A DNA stretch of 64,000 nucleotides from Trebonia sp963767685. Its GTDB lineage: Bacteria; Actinomycetota; Actinomycetes; Streptosporangiales; Streptosporangiaceae. A model generated the notes under the pieces. That model was not told the origin of the DNA, did no database searches, and worked only from the letters and a program-made list of their open reading frames with translations. Below are positions 43,395 to 52,076 of the stretch, piece by piece; position 1 is the stretch's first letter, and every line of letters begins with the position of its first letter. The stretch is taken from contig CAVYEZ010000004.1 of assembly GCA_963767685.1 (NCBI GenBank), forward strand, positions 124,001 through 188,000. Direction: 5' to 3'. The position numbers and the translations under genes were made by a program.

Positions 43395-44078
43395 ATGAAT
43401 TGGGGGTGCGCCTTGGCAAGCACCACATCCCCCGGCGGACAATCGGAATTCCTGCGGCGGCTGGTCGAGATCCGGCAAGATCCCCAGGCCAGGGGCCTCG
43501 CCCGGCGCGAGGCGGGAAACCTTGACCTCGCGGAGGACGCCATGCAGGAGGCGTTCTATGCCGTCGCCAAGGTGAAGAACCCAGAGCAGATCGAGAACCT
43601 GCGGGCTTACTTCTGTCGCGTGCTGGTCCGCGAGGCGCACCGGCTGCGCGGTCAGCTGGGGGCGTATCCGGTCGATGATGTCTCGGTCGTAGCGGACGCG
43701 CGGCAAGACATGCTCGTCGGCCAGCCGCCGGCACCATCGGTCGACCAAATGGTCGGCGATCGCCTCCTCAGGAGAACATTGCACGAGCGCTTCGCTGCCC
43801 TGCGCGGGTCCCTAGTCCGGGATGTGCCCGGCCGGTCGCCCGACCCGGTGAGGTACCGGGACCTCATCGTCTCCGTGGCCGAGCACGTGCTGCTTGCCAG
43901 CGCGTTGGGGGATGTCAGCGAAGCCGATGGCAACCTGGCCTTGTCCGCCGCGTATCCCGAATGGTTCGTCGGGGAAGGCTGTGCGGTCGCGAATGGCCAT
44001 CAGCGATTCAGCCGGGCGCGGGCCGACGTGTGCCGCGTCCTGCGGCTCATCGTCAACCGGACCGACCTGTTCCCCTGA
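43395..44078 (+). CDS. Sigma-70-like protein lacking a clear region 4
   Basis: The N-terminal half resembles sigma region 2: LDLAEDAMQEAFYAVAKVKN, then EQIENLRAYFCRVLVREAHR. In ECF sigma factors a region-4 HTH should follow; here the C-terminal 110 residues (VRYRDLIVSVAEHVLLASAL to SRARADVCRVLRLIV) are helical without a recognisable HTH. It may be an atypical sigma factor or a sigma-derived partner of the HTH protein. No ribosome site is clear at ATG 43395. Confidence 0.55.
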   Translation: MNWGCALASTTSPGGQSEFLRRLVEIRQDPQARGLARREAGNLDLAEDAMQEAFYAVAKVKNPEQIENLRAYFCRVLVREAHRLRGQLGAYPVDDVSVVADARQDMLVGQPPAPSVDQMVGDRLLRRTLHERFAALRGSLVRDVPGRSPDPVRYRDLIVSVAEHVLLASALGDVSEADGNLALSAAYPEWFVGEGCAVANGHQRFSRARADVCRVLRLIVNRTDLFP

Positions 44079-44248
44079 GCCAGCTCTACGGGCCGGCCCT
44101 TCATAGACCCGGCTTCGCCGCCGCCGCTGCCCGGCCCGGGCTGCCTAGCCGAGATTCTGGGAGAGTGAAGCGGCCCCTGGCAGCGCCAGCCGCCGGTCGC
44201 CTGGTATGTCGTTAAGGTCCCATCCGGGAGTGCCGTAAGGTGCGAAGT

Positions 44249-45559
44249 ATGAGCGCTTCGAACATCGATCAGGCTGAAAGCAGCGGTGTCAGCGAGGCGG
44301 CCACGCGCGCGGCGCTGGCCCGGGCGAAGGACGGTGAGCCGCTTGACCGGCCGGAAGCCGAGGTCCTGCTCCAGGCGCGCGGCGACGATCTCCCGGCGCT
44401 GCTCGGCCTGGCGGCCCGCACCAGGGACGCCGGCCTCGAAGCGGCCGGACGACCGGGAGTCATCACCTTCTCCAAGAAGGTGTTCATCCCGCTGACCCGG
44501 CTCTGCCGGGACCGGTGCGGCTACTGCACGTTCGCGACCGTCCCGCACCGGCTCGACAGCCTCTACCTCAGCCCCGACGAGGTCCTGGCGATCGCTAGCG
44601 AGGGCGCACGGCTCGGTTGCAAGGAAGCCCTCTTCACGCTCGGCGACCGTCCCGAGGCCCGCTGGAAGCAGGCTCGCGAGTGGCTGGACGAGCATGGCTA
44701 CGAGGACACGCTCTCCTACGTCCGGGCGATGGCGGTCCGGGTCCTCGAGGAGACCGGCCTGCTGCCGCACCTCAACCCGGGCGTCATGACCGAGCGGGAC
44801 TTCCGGTGGCTCAAGCCGGTGGCCCCGTCCATGGGCATGATGCTCGAAACGACGTCCAGCCGCCTCTTCGAGACCAGGGGCGAGGCGCACTTCGGTTCGC
44901 CGGACAAGGACCCGAAGGTCCGCCTGCGGGTACTCGAGGACGCCGGGCGGAGCAATGTCCCCTTCACGACCGGCATCCTGATCGGCATCGGCGAGACGCT
45001 GGCGGAGCGCGTCGACGCGATCTTCGCGCTGCGCGACGCGCAGCGCGCGTACGGCGGCATCCAGGAAGTCATCGTGCAGAACTTCCGCGCCAAGCCGGAC
45101 ACGAAGATGCGCGACACCCCCGACGCGGAGCTCGCGGACCTTGCCGCCACGATCGCGGTCACCCGCCTCGTCCTCGGACCGGAGGCCCGCGTCCAGGCGC
45201 CGCCGAACCTGGTCGGCGACCAGTACCAGCTCATCCTGGACGCCGGCATCGACGACTGGGGCGGCGTCTCACCGCTCACGCCCGACCACGTGAACCCGGA
45301 GCGCCCCTGGCCGCAGCTCGACGAGCTGGCCGGGATCACCGCCGCCGCGGGCTTTACGCTCAAGGAGCGCCTCACCATCTACCCGCCGTACATCCGCGAG
45401 CCCTGGCTTGATCCGCACGTGGCCGCGCACGTGGCCGCGCTCGTCGACCCGGCGACCGGCCTCGCGAACGAGTCCGCCCTGCCGCAGCCCCGGCCCTGGC
45501 ACGAGCCCGCCGCCGAGGTTCTGGTCAGCGGTGGTCGTCCGCTCTCCCGCTTATGCTGA
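44249..45559 (+). CDS. cofG: FO synthase subunit CofG (radical SAM)
   Basis: The 436-residue protein has the radical-SAM motif CRDRCGYC (Cys86, Cys90, Cys93) and blocks GCKEALFTLGDRPEARWKQA, LLPHLNPGVM, APSMGMMLETTSSRLFETRG, GILIGIGETLAERV and DDWGGVSPLTPDHVNPERPW, matching the first half of FbiC. CofG cyclises the CofH product into FO, the F420 chromophore. ATG 44249 preferred; GTG 44240 possible. The next gene, a CofH homologue, starts 4 bases after its stop, as though a fused cofGH gene had been split. Confidence 0.9.
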   Translation: MSASNIDQAESSGVSEAATRAALARAKDGEPLDRPEAEVLLQARGDDLPALLGLAARTRDAGLEAAGRPGVITFSKKVFIPLTRLCRDRCGYCTFATVPHRLDSLYLSPDEVLAIASEGARLGCKEALFTLGDRPEARWKQAREWLDEHGYEDTLSYVRAMAVRVLEETGLLPHLNPGVMTERDFRWLKPVAPSMGMMLETTSSRLFETRGEAHFGSPDKDPKVRLRVLEDAGRSNVPFTTGILIGIGETLAERVDAIFALRDAQRAYGGIQEVIVQNFRAKPDTKMRDTPDAELADLAATIAVTRLVLGPEARVQAPPNLVGDQYQLILDAGIDDWGGVSPLTPDHVNPERPWPQLDELAGITAAAGFTLKERLTIYPPYIREPWLDPHVAAHVAALVDPATGLANESALPQPRPWHEPAAEVLVSGGRPLSRLC

Positions 45560-45563
45560 GCGA

Positions 45564-46679
45564 ATGAGTCGCGACGTGACCGGCGATGGCGCCACCGGCA
45601 TAAGTCTTCCGTCACCCGACAAGGTCCGCGAGTGGCTGGGCGCGGCCGCCCCGGACCCGGCGTCCCTGCCCGACGAAGGCTACGTGACGCTCCTCGGCGC
45701 GGACGGCCCGCAGCTCGCGGAGCTGTGCGAGCTGGCCGACTCGCTGCGTCGGCAGGCGGTGGGCGATGAGCTCACCTACGTGGTGAACCGGAACCTCGAC
45801 ACGGCAGCCGTGGCCGGCCGTGACCCGGGGTCGCGGGCGCGGCTGGCCGCGCTCGTAGCGGAGGCGCATGAGCTCGGCGCGACCGAGATCTGCATGCAGG
45901 GGCCGCTGCCCGCCGACGCCGACGACGACCACCTGGACCTGATCGCGGCCGTCAAGGCGGCCGCGCCCGGGGTCCACCTGCACGCGTTCCGTCCCGCGGA
46001 GCTCCTCGACGGGGCCGCCCGCCGCGGCCTGCCGCTCGCGGAGTTCCTCACCGCCGCCCGGCAGGCCGGACTCGGCTCGGTTCCCGGCACCGCGGCCCGC
46101 ATCCTCGACGACGACGTGCGGGCCCGCATGAAGGGCGCGCCGGACTCCCCGGCGTCCCAGTGGGTCGAGGTGATCGAGGCCGCGCACCGGGCCGGGCTGA
46201 CATCTACCGCCACCATGGTCTTCGGGCACGTCGAGACCTCCGCGCACCAGGTGGCGCACCTGCGCCTGCTGGCCGGCATCCAGGACCGCACCGGCGGGTT
46301 CACCGAGTTCATCGCCATGCCGTTCGTTCCCGCCGCCGCGTCGGTCACCGCTCCGGGCCTGGTCGGCCGCGACGTTCCCGGGCCGTCGGGCCGACAGTCG
46401 CTAGCCGTGCACGCGGTGGCCCGGCTGATGCTGCTGGGGCACGTCGGCAATATCCAGGCGGCCTGGCCGAAGTACGGCCTTGACCCGTCGGTCGACCTGC
46501 TGCGCGCCGGCGCCAACGACCTCGGCGGCCTGCTGCTCGACGGCCGCCTCGCGCCGGACGCGGGGGCCGAGGCCGGGCTCGTCCTAACCCTCGACGACGT
46601 GACGCGGGTCGCGCAGGCTCTCGGCCGGCCGGTCCGGCAGCGCACTACCGACTACGGCAAGGTCCTCGCCGGTGCGTGA
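45564..46679 (+). CDS. CofH-like protein lacking the radical-SAM cysteine motif
   Basis: Aligns with the C-terminal half of FbiC: ELADSLRRQAVGDELTYVVN, GATEICMQGPLPADADDDHL, HLHAFRPAELLDG, LGSVPGTAARILDDDVR, STATMVFGHVETSAHQVAHL, RTGGFTEFIAMPFVP and GANDLGGLLLDG. CofH should have CxxxCxxC directly after VVNRN; here (residues 72 onward, near 45790-45840) the sequence is LDTAAVAGRDPGSRARLAAL with no cysteine, and about 15-20 residues are missing. It therefore should not bind the [4Fe-4S] cluster or cleave SAM. It may be a pseudo-enzyme or scaffold. It overlaps the monooxygenase gene by 8 bases. Confidence 0.85.
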   Translation: MSRDVTGDGATGISLPSPDKVREWLGAAAPDPASLPDEGYVTLLGADGPQLAELCELADSLRRQAVGDELTYVVNRNLDTAAVAGRDPGSRARLAALVAEAHELGATEICMQGPLPADADDDHLDLIAAVKAAAPGVHLHAFRPAELLDGAARRGLPLAEFLTAARQAGLGSVPGTAARILDDDVRARMKGAPDSPASQWVEVIEAAHRAGLTSTATMVFGHVETSAHQVAHLRLLAGIQDRTGGFTEFIAMPFVPAAASVTAPGLVGRDVPGPSGRQSLAVHAVARLMLLGHVGNIQAAWPKYGLDPSVDLLRAGANDLGGLLLDGRLAPDAGAEAGLVLTLDDVTRVAQALGRPVRQRTTDYGKVLAGA

Positions 46680-48201
46680 CGCAAGCGACGCGCCGGTGGT
46701 TTCGAAGACCCGGGTCGACGTCCTGATCGTCGGCGCCGGCTTCGCCGGGATCGGCATGGGCATCCAGCTCGCCCGGCGGGGCGCGGAGTCGTTCGTCATC
46801 ATCGAGCAGGCCGACGACGTCGGCGGTACCTGGCGGGACAACCGCTATCCGGGCGTGTCCTGCGACATCCCCTCGCACCTGTACTCGTTCTCCTTCCGGC
46901 CGAACCCGGGCTGGTCCCGCGTGTTCGCCGAGGGCCGGGAGATCCACGACTACCTGCGCGCGTGCGTCCGGGAGGAGGGACTCGACGAGCACCTGCTGCT
47001 GAACTGCGCGCTGTCACAAGCGCGCTGGGACGGCGACGCCGCCCGCTGGCTGGTCCGCACGACACGGGGCGACTTCTCGGCCGCCAGCCTGGTCATCGCC
47101 ACCGGCCGGCTGTCCGAGCCGAAGATCCCCCCGATCAAGAACCTGGACGGGTTCGGCGGGCGCTGGTGGCACTCGGCCCGCTGGAACGCGAAGGTATCCC
47201 TGGTCGGCAAGCGAGTCGGCCTGGTCGGGACCGGCGCCTCCTCGACCCAGATCCTGCCTCGCCTGGCGGCCGAGGCGAGCGAGGTCGTGGTCTTTCAGCG
47301 CTCCGCACCGTACATCCTGCCGCGCGGCGACCGGGAGTACAGCCGGGAGGAGATGGAGCGCTTCGCGGCCGACCCGGGAACCGTCACCGCGCTCAGGGAT
47401 GAGCTGTTCGCCGAGGCTGAACTCGGCATCGGGGCCAGGCAGCAGCGGCACCCGGAAATCGACCTGCTCCGCCAGCGGGCCCTTGACCACCTCGCCGCCG
47501 CCGTTCCTGACCCGGGACTGCGCCGCCTGCAGACTCCCGATTACGAGATCGGCTGCAAGCGGATCCTGTTCTCCGACGACTACTACGCCGCGCTGCAACT
47601 CGGCCACGTCCGGCTGGAGCCGACCCCGCTGGCCCGGATCCCGGACGGCAGCATCACCGGCGAAGGGGGGAACCGGACCGCGGTCGCGGCGAGCGGCAAC
47701 AGCTACGAGCTTGACGTGCTCGTGCTCGCCACCGGGTTCAACTCCACCCGCCCGTCTATCGCCGGGCACATCCGCGGGCGCGGGGCCCGGTTGCTCGCCG
47801 ACGAGTGGAGCAACGGCATGGCCGCCCACGCGTCCACCACCGTGCACGGCTTCCCCAACATGTACGTGCTCGACGGCCCGAACGCGGCACTCGGCCATAA
47901 TTCGGCCATCTACATGATCGAGACACAGGTCGGCTACGTCCTGTCCGCGCTCGATCACCTCGCGGCCACCGGCGCGGACGCGCTCGACGTCACCGCCGAG
48001 GCGGTGCACTCCTACATGCGCGATATCGACAAGATGGCCCAGGGCACGGTCTGGGTCCAGGGCGGGTGCACCAGCTGGTACCGCGACGAGCGCACCGGCC
48101 GGGTCACGCTGCTGTGGCCGGACTCGGCGACTTCCTTCCGCGACCGCCTCGCCACCTTCGCCCCCGCCTCTTACGAGCACCTGCGCCGCCCCCGCCCGTA
48201 A
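46672..48201 (+). CDS. Flavin-containing (Baeyer-Villiger-type) monooxygenase
   Basis: The GTG start lies within the end of the CofH-like gene, so translation is coupled. FAD motif: VLIVGAGFAGIGMGIQLA; a second nucleotide motif GLVGTGASSTQIL binds NADPH. FGGRWWHSARWN (from residue 161) fits the Baeyer-Villiger fingerprint FxGxxxHxxxW, with Asn where Pro/Asp is usual; VLATGFNSTRP is the conserved ATG block. The enzyme inserts oxygen into ketones or oxidises heteroatoms using NADPH. Its tie to cofG-like genes is unusual. Confidence 0.8.
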   Translation: MRDASDAPVVSKTRVDVLIVGAGFAGIGMGIQLARRGAESFVIIEQADDVGGTWRDNRYPGVSCDIPSHLYSFSFRPNPGWSRVFAEGREIHDYLRACVREEGLDEHLLLNCALSQARWDGDAARWLVRTTRGDFSAASLVIATGRLSEPKIPPIKNLDGFGGRWWHSARWNAKVSLVGKRVGLVGTGASSTQILPRLAAEASEVVVFQRSAPYILPRGDREYSREEMERFAADPGTVTALRDELFAEAELGIGARQQRHPEIDLLRQRALDHLAAAVPDPGLRRLQTPDYEIGCKRILFSDDYYAALQLGHVRLEPTPLARIPDGSITGEGGNRTAVAASGNSYELDVLVLATGFNSTRPSIAGHIRGRGARLLADEWSNGMAAHASTTVHGFPNMYVLDGPNAALGHNSAIYMIETQVGYVLSALDHLAATGADALDVTAEAVHSYMRDIDKMAQGTVWVQGGCTSWYRDERTGRVTLLWPDSATSFRDRLATFAPASYEHLRRPRP

Positions 48202-48331
48202 ACCGCCAGCGGGCCGGGCTGCGCCTGTCCTCGCCCGGGCAGAAACGGAAACCTTAGCGTGCGTAACCCCGTTCCCACCCTGCAAGCAAGGTCACATTGC
48301 CCGGGGCTCTGCGGAGGCGTAGACAGGCGAA

Positions 48332-48775
48332 GTGAGCGAGTCAAGCATCGTTTCCACCGGCAAGGGAAAGGTCGTCACGGCGCGGGGGAGCGTAATGGCG
48401 TTCAAGGCCATCGCCGCGCAGACTGACGGGGACTTCTCCCTCATGGAGCGGACCGTGCCACCGCGCGGCCGCCGCCCACTGCCGCACCGGCACGTGAACT
48501 GCTCGGAAGCCTTCTGGGTGCTCGACGGGACGATCACGTTCGTCCTCGACGGCGTGGAGAGTCACGGCGGCCCTGACGACTTCCTCCTGGTGCCGCGCGG
48601 AGCGTCGCACACCTTCGGCAACGACGGCGACGAGCCGGCCAGGCTCCTTGTCATGCATGCCCCGGCGGCGGACGCCTACTTCGTCGAGCTCGAGGCGCTG
48701 TGGTCAAGGGAAACCCCGCCGACCCCCGATGAGGAACGCGCCCTGATGGCCCGCCACGGCATGGAACCCGGCTGA
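48332..48775 (+). CDS. Cupin-domain protein
   Basis: GTG start. The single cupin domain shows motif 1 RPLPHRHVNCSEAFWVLDGT (G-x5-H-x-H-x4-E pattern: H, H and E metal ligands) and motif 2 DFLLVPRGASHTFGNDGDEP (P-x-G-x2-H). It probably binds a metal; the activity is not predictable. It stands alone between the monooxygenase and the convergent fbiB. Confidence 0.75.
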   Translation: MSESSIVSTGKGKVVTARGSVMAFKAIAAQTDGDFSLMERTVPPRGRRPLPHRHVNCSEAFWVLDGTITFVLDGVESHGGPDDFLLVPRGASHTFGNDGDEPARLLVMHAPAADAYFVELEALWSRETPPTPDEERALMARHGMEPG

Positions 48776-48904
48776 CCGCCAGCGGGCGTTCCCGTTGACG
48801 CGCCGGTGTTCTGAGCGCGGCGCGCGCGGACTGGACGGCAGCATTCGCTCGCGAACAGTGGGTCCCCGGCACCGGCGCGCCGCATGCTGCAGGCAGCCCG
48901 GCTC

Positions 48905-50257
48905 CTAACGGGTCAAGGTGAAGGCCGCCGGGTCGCGCGGCGGGCGCGGGCGTGCCGGGCCGGCCGGGTGGCCGACGGCGACGGCGCCCATGGGCAGCCA
49001 GCCGTCCGGGAGGTCGAGGGCGCCGGCCGCGACATCCTGGCAGAACAGGGCCGACGAGATCCACGCCGAGCCCAGGTTCTCCACCGCCAGGGCGACCAGC
49101 AGGTTCTGCACGGCCGCGCCCATCGCGACCACGAACATCTCCCGCTCGGCCCGCAAGCGCCGCTCGTCCGGGTAGGCATGGGCGGCCGACAGCTCAAGGC
49201 AGGGGACGACGATGAGCGGGGCGTCCCGCAGCGGCTCGCCGCGCCGCACGCGGCGCGCGATCTGCTCCTCGCTGAACCCGTCGCCGCGCAGGTCCGCCGC
49301 CCACGCGTCCTGCATCGCGTCCAGCAGGGCAAGCCGGGCGGTCAGCGAGGACACGATCACGAACCGCCAGGGCTCGCTGTGGTGCGGGGCGGGGGCGGTG
49401 ACCGCGGCCGCCACTGCCCGCTCGACGGCCGCGGGGTCGACCGGCTGGCCGGTGAACTCGCGGACGGTACGCCTGGCGGGCAGCACGTCGGCCGCGCCGA
49501 GCCGGAACATGTCCTCGTCCGACGGCCGCACCAGCGCCCGCGCGCCGGGCCCGTCGGCCTCGGTGACCAGCGCGGACAGCCCGCGAACGACGGCCACCGG
49601 CAGTTGCCGCGCCTTGCCCTTGACCAGGTCGCCGGCCGCCGCGATCTCGTCGGCCACCGCGGCCACGGTGACGTCGAGGGTATTGCCCCACGCGTCCGCC
49701 TCGCCCCGGTGGTCGCGGAGCGGCAGCACGCCGGCCGCGCCGATCGCGGTATCGGTCTGGCCGGCCCGCCAGGGGCGGCCGAAGGTGTCGGTGACGACGA
49801 CGCCGACGCGCACGCCGGTCCGGCCGCGCAGCGCCTTGCGCATCCGCCGGGCCGACTCGTCCGGGTCTTCCGGCAGCAGCACGACGGTGCCGGGCGCGGT
49901 GTTGGACTCGTCCACCCCCGCGGCCGCCATCACGAACCCGTGCCTGGTCTGTGCGATCGTCGTCGGCCCGCGCCTGGCCACGACCCGCACGGTCTCCGCC
50001 GCGATCGCGTCCTCGCGGGTCATGGCGGCCACCCGGCCCTCGGCCTTGCTGACGACCTTCGAGGTGACCACCAGGATGTCCCCGTCGGCGAGCCCGGGGC
50101 CGCCGGGAGCGGCGACCGCGTCGGCGATCACCCCGGCCAGGTCGTCTCCGGGGGAGATTTCGGGAATGCCGGGAATGCCGTAAATCTGCACGGGGTGCGG
50201 AGCCTCGTCCGGTGCCGCCGGGACGGCTGACACCCCGGCCGACGGTGCCTTGGTCAT
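48905..50257 (-). CDS. fbiB: FbiB: F420 gamma-glutamyl ligase fused to FMN reductase
   Basis: The 450-residue size matches Mycobacterium FbiB. N-terminal CofE domain: GIPGIPEISPGDDLAGVIAD, GDILVVTSKVVSKAEGRVAA, GFVMAAAGVDESN and GVVVTDTFGRPWR. C-terminal nitroreductase domain: RRTVREFTGQPVDPAAVERA, APAPHHSEPWRFVIV, VQNLLVALAVENLGSAWISS. It adds glutamates to F420-0 and reduces dehydro-F420-0 with FMN. Its ATG overlaps the fbiA stop by four bases. Confidence 0.92.
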   Translation of the reverse strand: MTKAPSAGVSAVPAAPDEAPHPVQIYGIPGIPEISPGDDLAGVIADAVAAPGGPGLADGDILVVTSKVVSKAEGRVAAMTREDAIAAETVRVVARRGPTTIAQTRHGFVMAAAGVDESNTAPGTVVLLPEDPDESARRMRKALRGRTGVRVGVVVTDTFGRPWRAGQTDTAIGAAGVLPLRDHRGEADAWGNTLDVTVAAVADEIAAAGDLVKGKARQLPVAVVRGLSALVTEADGPGARALVRPSDEDMFRLGAADVLPARRTVREFTGQPVDPAAVERAVAAAVTAPAPHHSEPWRFVIVSSLTARLALLDAMQDAWAADLRGDGFSEEQIARRVRRGEPLRDAPLIVVPCLELSAAHAYPDERRLRAEREMFVVAMGAAVQNLLVALAVENLGSAWISSALFCQDVAAGALDLPDGWLPMGAVAVGHPAGPARPRPPRDPAAFTLTR

Positions 50258-51192
50258 GCGATGAGTTCCTTAGCGAGGTCGATGGCGGCCTGCGCGATCG
50301 CGGCCGACGACGGGATGTCGCGCATGTACAGGGGCAGGGCGCGGACGGCGATGCCGGCCAGCGACGGGTCGTCGACCGCGGCCTTGTCCTGCTCGTCGAC
50401 CAGCCAGCCGTTGATCAAGGCGGGGCCGTAGTGCGCGGCGACGGCGACGGCGGAAGTCTCCACGCCGATCGCGGTCAGGCAGGCGTCGGCCATGCCGCGG
50501 ACCGGAGCGCCGCCGATGATTCCGGAAACCCCGACGACGGTCTTGGCGGCAACGGCGGCCCTGATGCCGGGCACGGCGAGGATCGGGCCGATGGACACCA
50601 CCGGGTTGGACGGCGGGAACAGGACGAAGTCGGCGTCCGCGATCGCCTCGAGGACGCCGGGCGCGGGCGCGGCGCCCTCGGCGCCGACGGGCGTGATCGC
50701 CTCCGCCGGGACGGCTGCGTGCAGCCGCACCCACCACTCCTGGAAGTGGATCAGTTCGCCGCCCACCTTCACGCGCGTCTCGACCCGGTCGTCGGACATC
50801 GGCAGCAGGCGGACGCCCGGCCGCCAGCGCTCGCACAGCACCCGGGTGGCCTCTGACAGCGGCTGACCCGACGCGAGCAGCTGGCTGCGGAAGATGTGCG
50901 TGGCGAAGTCGAGGTCGCCGAGCGTGAACCAGGACGGCTCCGCGCCGTAGGCGGCGAGCTCGTCGCCGATGCGATGCGTCTCGTCCGCGCGCCCCCAGCC
51001 CTGCTCCTCGTTGCTGCCGCCGCCAAGCGTGTACATCACCGAGTCCAGGTCCGGGCAGACCCGCAGGCCGAAGAGGGTGATGTCGTCGGCGGTGTTGCCA
51101 ATGACGGTGATCGTCGCGTCTGGGGCCGCCGCGAGCAGGCCGCGCAGGAAGCGCGCGGCGCCGATGCCGCCGGCGAGCACGGTAATCCGCAT
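50254..51192 (-). CDS. fbiA: FbiA/CofD: phosphoenolpyruvyl/phospholactate transferase
   Basis: 312 residues, starting MRITVLAGGIGAARFLRGLL, then GNTADDITLFGLRVCPDLDS, VMYTLGGGSNEEQGWGRADE, TFTLGDLDFATHI-type block WFTLGDLDFATHIFRSQ, and FVLFPPSNPVVSIGPI. These are the CofD family motifs that bind FO and the guanylyl phosphoenolpyruvate/phospholactate donor. In actinobacteria it makes dehydro-F420-0. It is the first gene of the fbiAB operon and divergent from whiB. Confidence 0.92.
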   Translation of the reverse strand: MRITVLAGGIGAARFLRGLLAAAPDATITVIGNTADDITLFGLRVCPDLDSVMYTLGGGSNEEQGWGRADETHRIGDELAAYGAEPSWFTLGDLDFATHIFRSQLLASGQPLSEATRVLCERWRPGVRLLPMSDDRVETRVKVGGELIHFQEWWVRLHAAVPAEAITPVGAEGAAPAPGVLEAIADADFVLFPPSNPVVSIGPILAVPGIRAAVAAKTVVGVSGIIGGAPVRGMADACLTAIGVETSAVAVAAHYGPALINGWLVDEQDKAAVDDPSLAGIAVRALPLYMRDIPSSAAIAQAAIDLAKELIA

Positions 51193-51236
51193 GGGCTGAT
51201 TATCCCCCGGGGGGACGACCCCCCGTACCCCCGGCC

Positions 51237-51296
51237 GTCGCGGCGTGCGGGCCTGATCGCAAAAACCGCGATCGTATCAGGCCCGCACGCCGCGAC
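51237..51296. repeat. Perfect 21-bp stem inverted repeat between fbiA and whiB
   Basis: Bases 51237-51257 and 51276-51296 are exact reverse complements with an 18-base loop (CGCAAAAACCGCGATCGT). The loop can also pair GATCGC with GCGATC, so alternative folds exist. It lies in the fbiA/whiB divergent region: a transcription barrier, a protein site or a structured leader. Confidence 0.8.
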
Positions 51297-51441
51297 CAAA
51301 GACTGCGTCGTAACACCGGCGCTATGCCGCAGTCGATCACGAAGCGTGATCAGAGCCGGGTGAATCGACTACGGAGCGAAGTTTTTCGTGGAACTTACCG
51401 TGCATCTTGGACAACCAGGGGGCCAATACCACGTTCCTCGC

Positions 51442-51471
51442 TTGACTTAAAGCAAGACACGCGGGTGTAAT
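51442..51471 (+). promoter_or_regulatory. Predicted promoter of whiB
   Basis: TTGACT (-35, 51442-51447) and TGTAAT (-10, 51466-51471) with an 18-base spacer, about 75 bases before the whiB start. Confidence 0.6.
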
Positions 51472-51545
51472 TTCATTGGTGTGATTCTCGCCGACACGGG
51501 AATGTCGACGAGTGTCAATGGGGGCTCCGAGAGGGAGGATGCGCT

Positions 51546-51821
51546 ATGACTGAGGTCATCGTCCCGCTGACACAGGTTGCGGTCCGTCCTGAGGACCTGG
51601 ATGACCTGGGTTGGCAGGACCGGGCGCTTTGCGCGCAGACGGACCCGGAGGCGTTCTTCCCAGAGAAGGGCGGCTCCACCCGGGAGGCCAAGCGGGTCTG
51701 CCGGAGTTGCGAGGTTCGTGCTGAGTGCCTTGAGTACGCGCTTGAGAACGATGAGCGGTTTGGGATCTGGGGCGGGCTGTCCGAGCGGGAGCGTCGCCGC
51801 ATGAAGCGGGAAATCGTCTAG
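51546..51821 (+). CDS. whiB: WhiB-family regulator (WhiB2/WhmD type)
   Basis: 91 residues with four conserved cysteines (29, 52, 55, 61; C-x22-C-x2-C-x5-C) that hold a [4Fe-4S] cluster, the GIWGG turn (73-77) and a basic C-terminus RERRRMKRE for DNA contact. RBS GGGAGGA precedes ATG 51546. Position next to fbiA and the manB group is that of whiB2/whmD, which controls septation and sporulation with WhiA-like partners or sigma factor. Confidence 0.92.
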   Translation: MTEVIVPLTQVAVRPEDLDDLGWQDRALCAQTDPEAFFPEKGGSTREAKRVCRSCEVRAECLEYALENDERFGIWGGLSERERRRMKREIV

Positions 51822-52076
51822 CGCGGGCGGCTGGTGCGCTCCGCGCAGCCTTCGCTACGCACGGTATTCCCCTCCGGGACGCCCCCCAGGCCCCGCTGTC
51901 GCGCTTCGTCCGAGGTCAGCGTGGTGCGGCCAACCGCGGCAGGACTGACATGTGACCGTAATCCTGCCGTGTGCGTGCACGAGATGTATTGTTCACAGCG
52001 TCAACGCGGGGAGAGCTGACCGGACTGGCCTGCCGTCTCGCGGGACGGCCCTAACCCCCAACCTGCGCTGGACCCC

